Source of the DNA: Streptomyces graminofaciens
GTDB lineage: Bacteria; Actinomycetota; Actinomycetes; Streptomycetales; Streptomycetaceae
DNA length: 64,000 nt
Assembly (NCBI RefSeq): GCF_030294945.1
Contig: NZ_AP018448.1
Coordinates: 7,846,501-7,910,500, forward strand
Direction of reading: 5' to 3'
In this document: positions 1 to 8,347 of the stretch, in pieces
Position numbering within the stretch: the first letter of the stretch is position 1
How the letters are laid out: each line of letters opens with the position of its first letter
The notes under the pieces: generated by a model
Database searches by the model: none
What the model was told of the DNA's origin: nothing
Seen by the model: only the letters and a program-made list of their open reading frames with translations
Made by a program: the position numbers and the translations under genes

Positions 1-50
1 CAGATCCACAGGAATGCCGCAGGGCGGCAGTTGAGGAGGCGCCCGCGCAG

Positions 51-371
51 GTGTGGATGGAGGTCGTCGATCGATATCCGGAAGAACGGGTGGCGGTTGT
101 CCAGAACAAGACGGTGCCGTTGGCTGTTCTGGAAATACTGATCGACGACCCTGATACTCGCGTCCGTTTCATGGTGGCCATGAAGCGGAAACTGTCACCG
201 GACCTTCTCGCGCGCCTCGCTCACGATGTGGACGAATCGATCAGAATGAGGGTCGCGCAGCACAGGAATACGTCGAGGGAGACATTGGAATCCCTTCGGC
301 ACGACCCCTGGAGCGAAGTTCGCGCGGCTGTGGACGACCGACTAGGCGGCGTCGGCAGCGATCTCCTTTGA
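51..371 (+). CDS. Small LRV/HEAT-like repeat protein
   Basis: A 106-residue soluble protein. It consists of short helical repeats in which a D-x-D step is followed by (V/I)R and a small hydrophobic helix (DDPDTRVRFMVA, DVDESIRMRVAQH, HDPWSEVRAAV), about 24 residues apart. This resembles leucine-rich-variant or HEAT-like repeats used for protein contacts. No catalytic motif is visible. The GTG start at 51 has a GAGGAGG ribosome site about 11 bases upstream; ATG 57 is a possible alternative. The gene ends just before a strong hairpin. It may be the last member of a gene group lying left of the window. The function is unknown. Confidence 0.6.
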   Translation: MWMEVVDRYPEERVAVVQNKTVPLAVLEILIDDPDTRVRFMVAMKRKLSPDLLARLAHDVDESIRMRVAQHRNTSRETLESLRHDPWSEVRAAVDDRLGGVGSDLL

Positions 372-393
372 GGTGAGTCGATCGGCCTGAATA

Positions 394-421
394 GCCCCAC
401 CGAGTTGTGTTCCGGTGGGGC
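394..421. terminator. Hairpin terminator, probably bidirectional
   Basis: GCCCCACCG at 394-402 pairs perfectly with CGGTGGGGC at 413-421 around a 10-base loop. It lies between the end of the LRV-like gene on the plus strand and the end of the integrase remnant on the minus strand, so it can serve both. Confidence 0.65.
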
Positions 422-444
422 TCTTCAACGGTTTGACGGCAACG

Positions 445-690
445 TCAGCGGACGACGGCTGTGGTGGATGGGTCGTCGGGGAGGTCGGCGACCCCGCCGA
501 GTGCGACGTTGAGGGTGTCGATGGCCTGGCGTTGGAGGCGGAGTCGGACGTGGGCGTAGACGCCGGCGGTGACGCCGATGTGGGCGTGGCCGAGGAGTTC
601 CTTGATGACGACGAGATCGACGCCTTGCTCCAGGAGCAGGGTGGCGGTCGAGTGTCGGAGGTCGTGGAAGCGGATCGTCCGGAGCCCTGC
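445..690 (-). pseudogene. Tyrosine recombinase/integrase C-terminal remnant
   Basis: About 81 residues match the C-terminal catalytic half of phage-type tyrosine integrases. FHDLRHS carries the box II HxxR, and LLGHAHIGVTAGVYAHV carries the second His and the nucleophilic Tyr. Nothing upstream in the same frame looks like the N-terminal arm, SAM-like domain or first catalytic Arg. Instead the reading frame runs back into a different gene (780-1202). Residues between 690 and 780 read more sensibly in a third frame (AGLFHTFQQAGPREFV), which suggests a frameshift plus a deletion junction. It is read here as the scar of an integrated element. No attachment site or tRNA gene is visible nearby. Confidence 0.7.
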
Positions 691-779
691 GCTGTGGGAT
701 GCAGCGGCGTACGTCCAGGGCGTCGTTGGCCACGAACTCGCGGGGGCCGGCCTGCTGGAAGGTGTGGAAGAGGCCGGCG

Positions 780-1202
780 TCCGCCTGGTTGTCGGTCTTC
801 CGGGTGGCCCGTCCAGTACCACGAGCGTGCCGCTCCCGCTCGCTCCGCGTTGCTTCCCGTGCGGAGATGGTCGAGCAGCGCGGTCTGGACCCTGACGCGG
901 CCGTACGCGTTGACCGCCGGCTCGACGAACCATCGGCTGAAGCCGGGGTTCGGGTCGTAGACCGCCGTACGGAGCAGCGTGTCGAAGAGGGCTTCGAGGA
1001 GCCGCTTTTCCTTGGCCAAGGCCTTGCGTCGCATGCCGTGCGGTATCTGCTCCCACGTCCAGGTCTGCGGGAAGTCGGTGAACATGTCGGGGGTACCGAA
1101 CTCCTCGACCAGTCGCGCCAGTTGTTGTTGGAATGCTCTTGCCTGGTCGTCCTGCGCGCGGTCGGGGAGTGGAGCGAACGTCTGAGGCTCCTCGACGTTC
1201 AC
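780..1202 (-). pseudogene. Truncated conserved hypothetical gene fused to the integrase scar
   Basis: Starting at GTG 1202, about 141 residues look like genuine protein (aromatic-rich TWTWEQIPHGM, then helical AVNAYGRVRVQTALL and a GAARSWYW stretch). They then run out of register into the integrase remnant. The GTG overlaps the stop codon of the DUF397 gene (GTGA), so the gene was once translationally coupled to it. The family is not recognised with certainty; the end resembles a helical-repeat protein. Loss of the 3' part at the junction near 780 suggests deletion or replacement by mobile DNA. Confidence 0.5.
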
Positions 1203-1381
1203 TTCTCCTGGCCTTCGAGGAAGGCCGACCAGGCGGTGGGGGAGAGGGTGACGTGGGGGCCGGTGGGGTTCTTGGAGTCGCGGATGTGGATGGTGTGGGG
1301 GAGGGCCGCTATCTCTACGCACTCGCCGCCCTCGCCGCTGCTGTAACTGGACTTGAACCAGTTCCATCGCTCAGTGCTCAT
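1199..1381 (-). CDS. DUF397 small acidic protein
   Basis: A 60-residue DUF397 protein with the family signature: WFKSSYSSGEGGECVEIA at about residues 8-25, then a hydrophobic strand (TIHIRDSKNPTGP) and a short closing helix (WSAFLEGQ). DUF397 genes sit beside DUF5753 helix-turn-helix regulators in streptomycetes, as in the whiJ-type clusters, where the small protein is thought to modulate the DNA-binding partner. Here its ATG overlaps the final TGA of the DUF5753 reading frame (ATGA), and its own stop overlaps the GTG of the next gene, so the three were one coupled operon. The gene itself looks intact. Confidence 0.85.
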   Translation of the reverse strand: MSTERWNWFKSSYSSGEGGECVEIAALPHTIHIRDSKNPTGPHVTLSPTAWSAFLEGQEK

Positions 1382-2232
1382 AGCTCCCCCAGTTTCTTCT
1401 CCATCAGGGCCCGGGACTCCATGGGGCTGAGGGCCAGTGCGCGCATGATCCCATAGCGGTCGGCGATCTTCCGGACCTCTTCCAGGCCCGTGATCAGGTG
1501 TGGGTAGCCCTGCGCTTCCGTGTACGCCACCTAGGCGTGCCCCTTGGGGGTCAGCAGATTGAACGCGCTGTCCAGGTTGGGGTGTTCCTCGCGCTGGGTC
1601 GGCATCACCTGGATCTCGACGTTCCGCATGCCGCCGATGCGTAGCAGATGCCGAAGCTGCGCCGCGAAGAGAGCCGGTCCGATCGGTCGGTTCAGGATGA
1701 CCTCTTCGAGTACGTAACTCACGGCAGGCGGCGGCCAGCGATCGAAAACCTGCTGCCTGGAGAGCCTGTCCGCCACTCGCTTCTCGATGGTCTCCTCGCT
1801 TAGGAACGGTCGCCGTTGAGAGAACACAGCCCGCGCGTACTCCTCCGTCTGCAACAACCCCGGCACGCCTTGGTTGGCGTAGAAGTGCAGTTCAACCGCC
1901 TCCGCCTCCAGCCCCGCATAGCTCCGGTACCACTCCGGATGCCGAGTCCGCGCCTTCTTCATCCCCTCCTTGATCTCGGGGACCATCGCCACCAACAACC
2001 CCTCGGCGCCCAGAAGTTCGTCCGCCTTCTCCAACACCTCCGGCCGGGTCACCCGTACCCCTCGCTCCATCGCGCTGATGGCGTCCGGGCCGTATCCGAC
2101 CGCCTCGCCGAGCTCCTTCTGCGTGAGGCCCGCTCGCTCCCGCAGCAGCTTCAGCAGCTTGCCCACCGCCGTGAACAACCCCGTCGTACCGTCGGCCTCC
2201 GCCGGGGTCTCCGGCTTTCGCTCGTCCGTCAC
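1378..2232 (-). pseudogene. XRE/DUF5753 (WhiJ-like) regulator interrupted by an in-frame TAG
   Basis: The frame encodes an N-terminal helix-turn-helix (about residues 24-80, LLRERAGLTQKELGEAVGYGPDAISAMERG) followed by DUF5753 (EWYRSYAGLEAEA, HFYANQGVPGLLQTEEYARAV). A TAG at 1531-1533 (codon 234) stops it. The same frame then continues without a break for 50 more residues that complete the domain (VAYTEAQGYPHLI ... LMEKKLGEL), ending in TGA exactly at the DUF397 start. The full length of about 284 residues is normal for the family. A single CAG-to-TAG change would explain it. Either the gene is a recent nonsense mutant giving a 233-residue product, or the base is a sequencing error. Confidence 0.8.
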
Positions 2233-2358
2233 GCCCGTACCGCCCGCACCTCGTCGTGGTCACGGTCGACAACCCGACACCTGGCACACCGCACCCATAC
2301 GGCTACATAGCGTCCCGCCGTCGCCCCTGGTCAGGTTAGAACCGGACGACCACGCTGA

Positions 2359-2697
2359 GTGACATTAATTCGGAAACCCCCACCGTCCTCGGTGAACGCA
2401 AGCAGCGAGATCAACGGCGCCGCCACTCCGGTCATGGGGGAACTCGCCGCCAACGCGGTTACTCACGGGCGCGTCTACGGGCACGGGTTTCTGGTCAGAG
2501 TGGTGTGGATGACCGGCACCGTACGTATCGAGGTGGCCGACGCGTGCAAGCAGCGACGGCCGGAGACGCGGCCGGTGGCCGTCGACGCCGAGACCGGGCG
2601 GGGGCTGTTGATCGTCGCCGCGCTCGCCGACCGGTGGGGTGTCGAGAATCGGGCCCTCGGCAAGGCCGTGTGGGCCGAGCTTCACATGCCCGAGTGA
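2359..2697 (+). CDS. HATPase (anti-sigma/RsbW-like) ATP-binding protein, short N-terminus
   Basis: A 112-residue GHKL-type ATP-binding protein. The N box is MGELAANAVTHG (about residues 26-37) and the second glycine box is ETGRGLLIVAALADRWGV (about 77-94). Relatives of about 140 residues begin with a longer strand-helix segment that is missing here; the first 25 residues do not resemble it, so the 5' end may be truncated or degraded. Such genes accompany XRE-DUF5753/DUF397 pairs in whiJ/abaA-type clusters, and this one is divergent from the broken regulator. GTG start at 2359. Function as an anti-sigma kinase is inferred from the family only. Confidence 0.6.
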   Translation: MTLIRKPPPSSVNASSEINGAATPVMGELAANAVTHGRVYGHGFLVRVVWMTGTVRIEVADACKQRRPETRPVAVDAETGRGLLIVAALADRWGVENRALGKAVWAELHMPE

Positions 2698-2709
2698 CAT
2701 CCAGTCCAC

Positions 2710-5517
2710 CTAGTCCACCATGTCCGCCGCCGTGAGCAAGCGCGTCAGATCCGTCCGCGACCTCACCCGCAGCTTCCGGTAGATCCGCGTCAGATGTGCC
2801 TCCACCGTCTTCCTCGACACGAACAGCGATGCCGCCGCCTCCGTGTTGTTCAGGCCGCGGGCGATGGCGCGCGACACCTGGAACTCCTGCGGGGTGAGCT
2901 GGTCCAGGGTGCGGCCCATGCCGCCGCCCGGTGTGGACTGGGGGGTCGGCATCCCTCCCGCGGCGGCCAGTTCGCCGGCCGCGCGGCGGGCCCACGGGGT
3001 CGCGCCCAGCCGTTCGAAGCAGGCCAGGGCCGATGCCAGCGGTGCGCGGGCCGCCCCGGGGCGGCGGTGCCTGCGCAGCACCTCCGCCTCGCACAGCTGC
3101 GTCCGGGCCAAGTCGAAGGGGCCTGTTGTTCGTTGGTGGGCCTTCAGAGCCACCGCGAAGTGCGCCTCCGCCTCCTCCGGCGTGGTCGCCAGCAGGCCCC
3201 GGCACCGCGCCGCCCCGGCCTCCGCCGACGCCAGGCCGGTTTCGAGGGCCCGCGTCTCCAGCCACTCCACCACCTCGGCGGCCCGGACCGGGTTCCCCGC
3301 CCGGATGTGCGCCTCCGCGAGGTCCGCCGCGAACGGGACCACCTCCGTGTTGCCGATGCCCTGTTCGATCGCCAGCGCCAGGGTCTGTTCCATCTGGTCC
3401 GCCGCCGTGTCGTAGTCGCCGTAGGACAGAGCCGACAGGCCCAGGACCGCCGTCATGTGGTACTCCTGGCAGCCGATCCCGTACGCCCCGCACTCCCGCC
3501 GCGCCCGGGCCACATGCTCCTCGCACTCCACCCGGTTGCCGCGCAGCGCCTCCAGCCGGGCGAGGCAGTAGAGGGAGTAGCTCACGGCCGTCAGCTGACC
3601 CAGTTCCTCCGCCCAGCGCAGCGCCTCCGTCAAGTCTCCGCGCGCCGAAGCCCATTGGCCGATACGGGTCTCCAGCTCACCGCGTACGGCCAGCGTGAAG
3701 CCCAGCACCCCTACCGCGCTGTGTCTGCGCGCCGACTCCACCGCCGTGTTGAGGAGCTGCCGACCCCGCGTGAACTCCTCCGCACGGCTCCACGCCTGGC
3801 CGGCGATCGCGTACACCTGCTGGTCGCGGACCGGGTCGCCGCCCGTGCTGTGGCGGTCGGCGGCTTCCAGCATCGCGCGACCCTCGGCCGTACGGCCGTT
3901 CATGATCAGGGCGGCGCCGAGCAGGGTGAGGCTGTACCAGCGTTCGGGGCCCGCCTCCGTCGCCAGGGCCAGGGAGTCCTCCGCCACGCGGACCGCCGTG
4001 GGGACGTTGCCGTCCAGGCGGGCCGCCGCCGTCGCCTCCGCCAGCAACAGGCAGGCGCGGGTGGGGTCCGTGGCGCGTACGGCCTCGGCGGCGTTCATGA
4101 GCAGGCCGTACGCCTGGGCCGTCTCGCCCTTCCACGTGTACATACGGCCCAGCAGGCCCTGGATGACGGCCCGCATCGCCGGGTCGGGGGTGATGCGCAG
4201 CGCCTCCTCGCACCACTGGGGGCCCGCCGGGGAGCCGCTCAGCAGGGCGTCGGACGCGGCATGGTGGAGGCGGTCGGCGCGGGGCGCCGGGTCGGGGGTG
4301 AGATCGGCGGCCCGGCGCCAGGCCAGGGCCGACTCGCCGAACGCACTGCGGCGCCGGGCCTCCAGCGCCGCCTCGGCCAGCGCGGCCGCCGCCTCCTCGT
4401 CGGGGCCGGGGCTCGCCGACGCCCGGTACCAGGCGTGCAACGGGCCCTCGCTCACCTCGGCCAGCGCGTGGAAGGCGGCGTAGCGGTGGGCGAGGGGGGC
4501 ACGGCCGAGAACGAGGGGGCGTAGCACCGGGTGGTGGAAGTCCAGGCCGTCGGCCGTGGCGGTGATCAGGCCGTCCTCCTCGGCGGGGGAGAGGGCGTCG
4601 AGCGACAGCCCTGCCGCCTCCAGGGCCTTCCGCAGCGGGCCCGCCGCCGTCGATCTGCTCGCCGCCAGCACCACCAGCGCGCGGCGGGCCGGGTCGGGGA
4701 GGGCGTCGATCCGGGTCGACCAGGCACGCTCCAGGTGGTGCCCGAGGGAGGGCGGGTCCAGCAACGGGCTCTCGCCGCGCGCCTGTTCGTCCGTCAGACC
4801 CGTCGCTATCTCGCGCAGGGCGAGGGGGTTGCCGCCGCTGATGCGTACGAGGTCGGTGAGGACGTTGGGGGCGACCGTACGGCCATGGCCGCTGACGGGG
4901 GCGGCCCCGTCGCCGCCTGCGTTGACCAGCGCGGCGCACTCCTCCGCCGTCAGACCGCCGAGCTGCACCACCGGAACGCTGCGGCGCGGCCCCGACTCCC
5001 CGTGGTCCTCCCTGGAACCGAGGGCCAGGGCGACCCGTTCGCTGGACAGCCGGCGGGCGATGAAGAGCAGGACACGTTGGGAGGAGGGGTCCACCCAGTG
5101 CAGATCGTCGACGAGGACGACCACCGGGCGCTCGTCGCCCAGCGCGGCGAGGACGTTCAGGGCGCCCATGCAGGCGGCGTACGGGTTGCCGGGCGGGTCG
5201 GCCGGGTCGCCGCCCAGCGCGAGGCAGGACTCCAGGGCGGCCCGTTGCGCGCCGGGGAGTTCCCTGAAATGGGATGAATAGGGCATGAGCAGGTCGCCGA
5301 GGGTGGCGAACGGGAGTACGGTCTCGGTCTCGATGCCCCGGGCGCGCAGCACGGTCCTGTCGCCCGCCGCCCGCTCCGCCGCGTAGTCCAGCAACGCCGT
5401 CTTGCCGATGCCCGGCTCGCCCCACAGCAGCAGCGCGGCCCCACCAGCCCCACCCGCCACGAGCAGGTCGTCCATCAGACGCCGTTCCCGCCCACGGCCG
5501 ACGAGTCCGCCACGCAA
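2710..5517 (-). CDS. Large LuxR-family (LAL-type) ATP-binding transcriptional regulator
   Basis: A 935-residue LAL regulator. The N-terminal AAA/STAND ATPase has Walker A GEPGIGKT at residues 33-40 and Walker B VVVLVDDLHWVD near 132-143. A long alanine-rich helical (TPR-like) middle follows, and a C-terminal LuxR helix-turn-helix occupies about 870-935 (LTPQEFQVSRAIARGLNNTEAAASLFVSRKTVEAHL). Family members such as MalT and pathway-specific antibiotic regulators act as ATP-dependent activators. The start is TTG at 5517, with AGGGGGT a few bases upstream. It stands alone, ending close to the HATPase gene, with a divergent CYTH-like gene upstream. Its targets cannot be deduced. Confidence 0.9.
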   Translation of the reverse strand: MRGGLVGRGRERRLMDDLLVAGGAGGAALLLWGEPGIGKTALLDYAAERAAGDRTVLRARGIETETVLPFATLGDLLMPYSSHFRELPGAQRAALESCLALGGDPADPPGNPYAACMGALNVLAALGDERPVVVLVDDLHWVDPSSQRVLLFIARRLSSERVALALGSREDHGESGPRRSVPVVQLGGLTAEECAALVNAGGDGAAPVSGHGRTVAPNVLTDLVRISGGNPLALREIATGLTDEQARGESPLLDPPSLGHHLERAWSTRIDALPDPARRALVVLAASRSTAAGPLRKALEAAGLSLDALSPAEEDGLITATADGLDFHHPVLRPLVLGRAPLAHRYAAFHALAEVSEGPLHAWYRASASPGPDEEAAAALAEAALEARRRSAFGESALAWRRAADLTPDPAPRADRLHHAASDALLSGSPAGPQWCEEALRITPDPAMRAVIQGLLGRMYTWKGETAQAYGLLMNAAEAVRATDPTRACLLLAEATAAARLDGNVPTAVRVAEDSLALATEAGPERWYSLTLLGAALIMNGRTAEGRAMLEAADRHSTGGDPVRDQQVYAIAGQAWSRAEEFTRGRQLLNTAVESARRHSAVGVLGFTLAVRGELETRIGQWASARGDLTEALRWAEELGQLTAVSYSLYCLARLEALRGNRVECEEHVARARRECGAYGIGCQEYHMTAVLGLSALSYGDYDTAADQMEQTLALAIEQGIGNTEVVPFAADLAEAHIRAGNPVRAAEVVEWLETRALETGLASAEAGAARCRGLLATTPEEAEAHFAVALKAHQRTTGPFDLARTQLCEAEVLRRHRRPGAARAPLASALACFERLGATPWARRAAGELAAAGGMPTPQSTPGGGMGRTLDQLTPQEFQVSRAIARGLNNTEAAASLFVSRKTVEAHLTRIYRKLRVRSRTDLTRLLTAADMVD

Positions 5518-5633
5518 TGCGCCACCCCCTGGTGCCCGCCCTGCCTGCCCCGCCCGTCCATCATGCCCCTGAGGGAGACATCAGGGGGAGATGTAGGGAC
5601 TTCCCTGAAGCGGGCCGGCCACGCCAGGCCTTC

Positions 5634-5800
5634 AATGGAGAAGGAACAACGGGCAACGGCACAACGAGCAACAGAACAACGGGGACAAAGAACAACGGGG
5701 ACAAAGGAACAACCGGGAACAGCGAAGCAAGGGGAACAGCGAAGCAACGGGGGAAGCACCATTCGCACCACCAGCACGACACGGGGAACCAAGCAGGTCG
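5634..5800 (+). repeat. Purine-rich, AACAACGGG-like low-complexity tract
   Basis: Imperfect repeats of caacgggga and gaacaacggg run from about 5634 to 5800, with long A/G runs and few T. Composition is well below the surrounding GC content. An open frame runs through it and joins the downstream gene, but the encoded sequence is low-complexity (Q, T, R, E, G), so it is read here as an untranslated leader or repeat rather than protein. Confidence 0.55.
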
Positions 5801-5820
5801 CGGAACAAGGGGGACGGCTC

Positions 5821-6615
5821 ATGCCGGCATCCGAGATTCGCGGGGACCTCACCTCTGAGCCCGACCGGCTCGACTCGGTCGAGATCAAGGTGACGTTCTC
5901 GGATGCGGGCACGGCCGCCGCGACCCGGGCGCTGGCGCCGGACACCGGGGGAGCCCGGCGCCGCGTCTACTTCTGTGAGGCCCTCGCCCGCTCCACGGCG
6001 CCAGGTCAACTGCCGCTTCTGGATGCGGGGTTGATCCTGTGCCTACGGGCGGGGAGCGGGCGGGGCGGGGTCGCGACAGCGGAACTGCGACCCTGCCGCC
6101 GGTCCCGGCTCTCGGAACAGTGGCTGCGCTTCCGTGAGCAGGGACCGGACTCCCTCCTTCTGGCGAGCGCCTGGTCCGGGGACCGCCAGGCCCTGTCGGC
6201 CGCGCTCACCTCCGACTGCGGTGGTACGGCGGTGGAGGCGGCCGTCGCCGGCGCGAAGCCCCTGGAGTCGGTCTTCTCCGACCGGCAGCGGGCCTTCCTC
6301 GCCGACTGCGCCGACGCCCACGTCCCCTTCGACGCCCTCGACATACTCGGCCCGGTCGACGCGGTGCGCTGGAACGGCGTACGCCTCGACCACCACGAAG
6401 TGACCCTGGAGCACTGGACGTTGAGCCCCGCCGCCGGCCATGGCGGCGAGCGGCTCGACTGGTTCGAGGTCTCCGAACGCGTCGCCCCGGAGGGCGCCGA
6501 GGTCGTCCAGGCCTCCCTCACCGCCCTCCTGCGCGCCCAGGGACTGGAGCCCGACCTCCCGGGACAGGGGACCACCACCCGCCGGGTGCTGGAGACACTG
6601 GCCCGGGGCGCCTGA
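5821..6615 (+). CDS. CYTH-like (triphosphate tunnel fold) hypothetical protein
   Basis: A 264-residue protein from ATG 5821, chosen because AGGGGGA lies just upstream and everything earlier is low-complexity. The N-terminal half carries a CYTH-like order: an EIKV strand, RRVYFCEA, then a strand and a basic segment (AGLILCLRAG, AELRPCRRSRL). The C-terminal half repeats strand-helix elements (VRLDHHEVTLEHW, RLDWFEVSERV, GAEVVQASLTALLRAQGL). The classical ExExK signature is not complete, so catalysis on triphosphates is uncertain. It is divergent from the LAL regulator. The CYTH call rests on pattern alone. Confidence 0.55.
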   Translation: MPASEIRGDLTSEPDRLDSVEIKVTFSDAGTAAATRALAPDTGGARRRVYFCEALARSTAPGQLPLLDAGLILCLRAGSGRGGVATAELRPCRRSRLSEQWLRFREQGPDSLLLASAWSGDRQALSAALTSDCGGTAVEAAVAGAKPLESVFSDRQRAFLADCADAHVPFDALDILGPVDAVRWNGVRLDHHEVTLEHWTLSPAAGHGGERLDWFEVSERVAPEGAEVVQASLTALLRAQGLEPDLPGQGTTTRRVLETLARGA

Positions 6616-6671
6616 CCGGTACCGATCGGGTCCGGGGCCAGTGCCCGCGGGGCCAGTGCCCGCGCCGGCTG

Positions 6672-7511
6672 CTACTCGCAGTCGGCGGCGGCCAGAGCAG
6701 CCGCGCCAGGCGCTCCACTCTCCTCCGCCGCCGCCACAGGCTCGGTGCTCTTCAGCTTCCCCGCCAGCTCCTCCGCGCTACGGCCGCTGTACTCGTCCCT
6801 CAGCACGACGTACTCCGGCTCCCCCTCGGGCTCCGTGTCGAGCGCGGACACACCCGACGCACCCGACTCGGCGGACCGCGCCGCCTCCGCCGTCCGCGTC
6901 TCCCCCTCGAACTCGCCCTTGCCGAGCACCTGGCCGTCGTACGGGATCGTCGACTCGTCGCCGAGGCCGCGCCACTGGCCCGGAATCGGCTCGTCCCCCG
7001 GCGGGCACCGCGGCGGCTCCCACTGCAGCGCCATCACATAGGTGTGGCCGGGCTCGATCCGCGGCTCGTTCGCGCCGGACATCTCCACACGCCCGCCGTC
7101 CTCGTCCTGGTGCCACCCGTACGCGTCCCACCGGAAGGACGAGGGGGCCGAGTGGGCGGGGTTCTCGGCGGACCACAGCACCTTGTCGACGCGCAGGGTG
7201 ACCTCGCGCATGACCGGACCGGCCGCGCCCGCCGGGTCGTCCGGGTCCGCCGTATCGGGTTCGACGGCCGCCTCGTCGACGGCCGTGACGACGACCGCGT
7301 GGTCCGCGTACGTCACCCAGTCCTCGGCGGTCTGCGCGGGCAAGCGGTCGCTGCCCTCGGCGAGGATGACCGCGCGTTCCCCCGACCGCCCCTTCTCGCC
7401 CGCCTTCTCACCGGCCTTGTCCCCGGTGACGGCCATCGCCAGCCCCGTCGCGACGACCACGGCCGCCGCGCCGACACCGACGGCGACCTGTGTCCTTGAT
7501 GCTCTCGTCAT
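6672..7511 (-). CDS. Membrane-anchored or secreted hypothetical protein
   Basis: A 279-residue protein with one N-terminal hydrophobic segment (about residues 8-30, VAVGVGAAAVVVATGLAMAV) followed by a charged GEKAGEKGRSGE stretch. It is therefore an exported or single-pass protein with an extracellular body. The body has a beta-rich part (MREVTLRVDKVLW, HTYVMALQWEPPRC) and an acidic, alanine-rich C-terminus. No lipobox, and no catalytic motif recognised. It lies downstream of a secreted-protease gene and upstream neighbours that also encode exported proteins. The gap to the protease is only 13 bases, so the two are probably cotranscribed. Confidence 0.65.
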   Translation of the reverse strand: MTRASRTQVAVGVGAAAVVVATGLAMAVTGDKAGEKAGEKGRSGERAVILAEGSDRLPAQTAEDWVTYADHAVVVTAVDEAAVEPDTADPDDPAGAAGPVMREVTLRVDKVLWSAENPAHSAPSSFRWDAYGWHQDEDGGRVEMSGANEPRIEPGHTYVMALQWEPPRCPPGDEPIPGQWRGLGDESTIPYDGQVLGKGEFEGETRTAEAARSAESGASGVSALDTEPEGEPEYVVLRDEYSGRSAEELAGKLKSTEPVAAAEESGAPGAAALAAADCE

Positions 7512-7524
7512 CCCAACCCCCGTG

Positions 7525-8178
7525 TCAGTAGACGCTGTTGATGTTGCGCTTGTTGTTGTCGCCGAGCCCTTCGCCTCCGACCGACTTCTTCATGCAGCCC
7601 AGCCGGGAGTCCTGTGCGCCCACGGTCGGCTGCGAGTCCATCCCGTGCAGCAGGCCGACGGCGTGCCCGGTCTCGTGGCAGGTCAGGCCGTAGGACCAGT
7701 AGCCGGGCTCGATCTTGATGTACTGCTGGTCGCACTTGTAGATGCCCGACGCGGGGTTCTCGCAGTAGGTGAACCCGTCGTCGCTGCCGGAGACCGTGCC
7801 CTCGCTGTAGTAGATGTCCGTCTCCGCGTCACCGGACCAGGACGGCGACGAGTCGTAGCTGACGGACAGGTCGGTCGGGGCGTACTCGCTGTTCAGTACG
7901 TCCCGCACGGTCGCCTTGTCGTCGGCCTCCAGCTTGTTGCCGCCGCCGGAGTCCATGTAATAGGTGAGCGTGGCGTTGTCGGTCTGGCAGACGAGGCCCT
8001 TGCGGCACGGCACGTCGTAGTGGGCGGTCGGCGCGATGTTGTCGATGGCTCCGGCCGCCGCCGCGTCCGCGTCGAGGTCGGCAGCCGGGCTGGACGGCGC
8101 GGTCAGGAACAGTGCCCCCAGCGCCAGGGCGAGAGCCCCGGCGACCCGGCGGGCACCATGGATCGGAACATGCGTCAA
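7525..8178 (-). CDS. Secreted metzincin-type zinc metalloprotease
   Basis: A 217-residue exported protein. An Arg-containing signal peptide (about residues 1-33, ARRVAGALALALGALFL) precedes a mature domain. The zinc site is HETGHAVGLLH at residues 168-178, i.e. HExxHxxGxxH with the catalytic Glu at 169 and a third His ligand, as in metzincins and the small streptomycete neutral proteases. Paired Cys residues (58/64, 139/149) probably form disulphides. The start is TTG 8178, with GGGGGAA just upstream; no in-frame ATG or GTG sits better. The target is unknown. Confidence 0.75.
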   Translation of the reverse strand: MTHVPIHGARRVAGALALALGALFLTAPSSPAADLDADAAAAGAIDNIAPTAHYDVPCRKGLVCQTDNATLTYYMDSGGGNKLEADDKATVRDVLNSEYAPTDLSVSYDSSPSWSGDAETDIYYSEGTVSGSDDGFTYCENPASGIYKCDQQYIKIEPGYWSYGLTCHETGHAVGLLHGMDSQPTVGAQDSRLGCMKKSVGGEGLGDNNKRNINSVY

Positions 8179-8347
8179 GATTCCCCCAAATCCCCCGTTT
8201 GCGCGTTGCGGTCGAACACACCCCGCGAGGCGCGCGCTCACCCCACGGGCAACATGAGCCTCATTAGGCACCGGAATATCAACTACCGCAAGATATATGC
8301 GAGTTGATGCATACGTCCCGAGGTGGCGGCCGTTCCCGCCGCCCGGA

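Noticed and set aside
415..1346. Several plus-strand open frames over the integrase scar
   Set aside because: They oppose the recognisable minus-strand remnants and show no protein-like pattern.
2794..4524. 576-codon open frame opposite the LAL regulator
   Set aside because: It lies wholly antisense to a protein with clear Walker and LuxR motifs and has shadow-type composition with no domain. High GC makes such frames common.
5563..5820. 86-residue N-terminal extension of the CYTH-like protein
   Set aside because: Encoded by low-complexity repeats; ATG 5821 has a good ribosome site and the conserved part begins after it.
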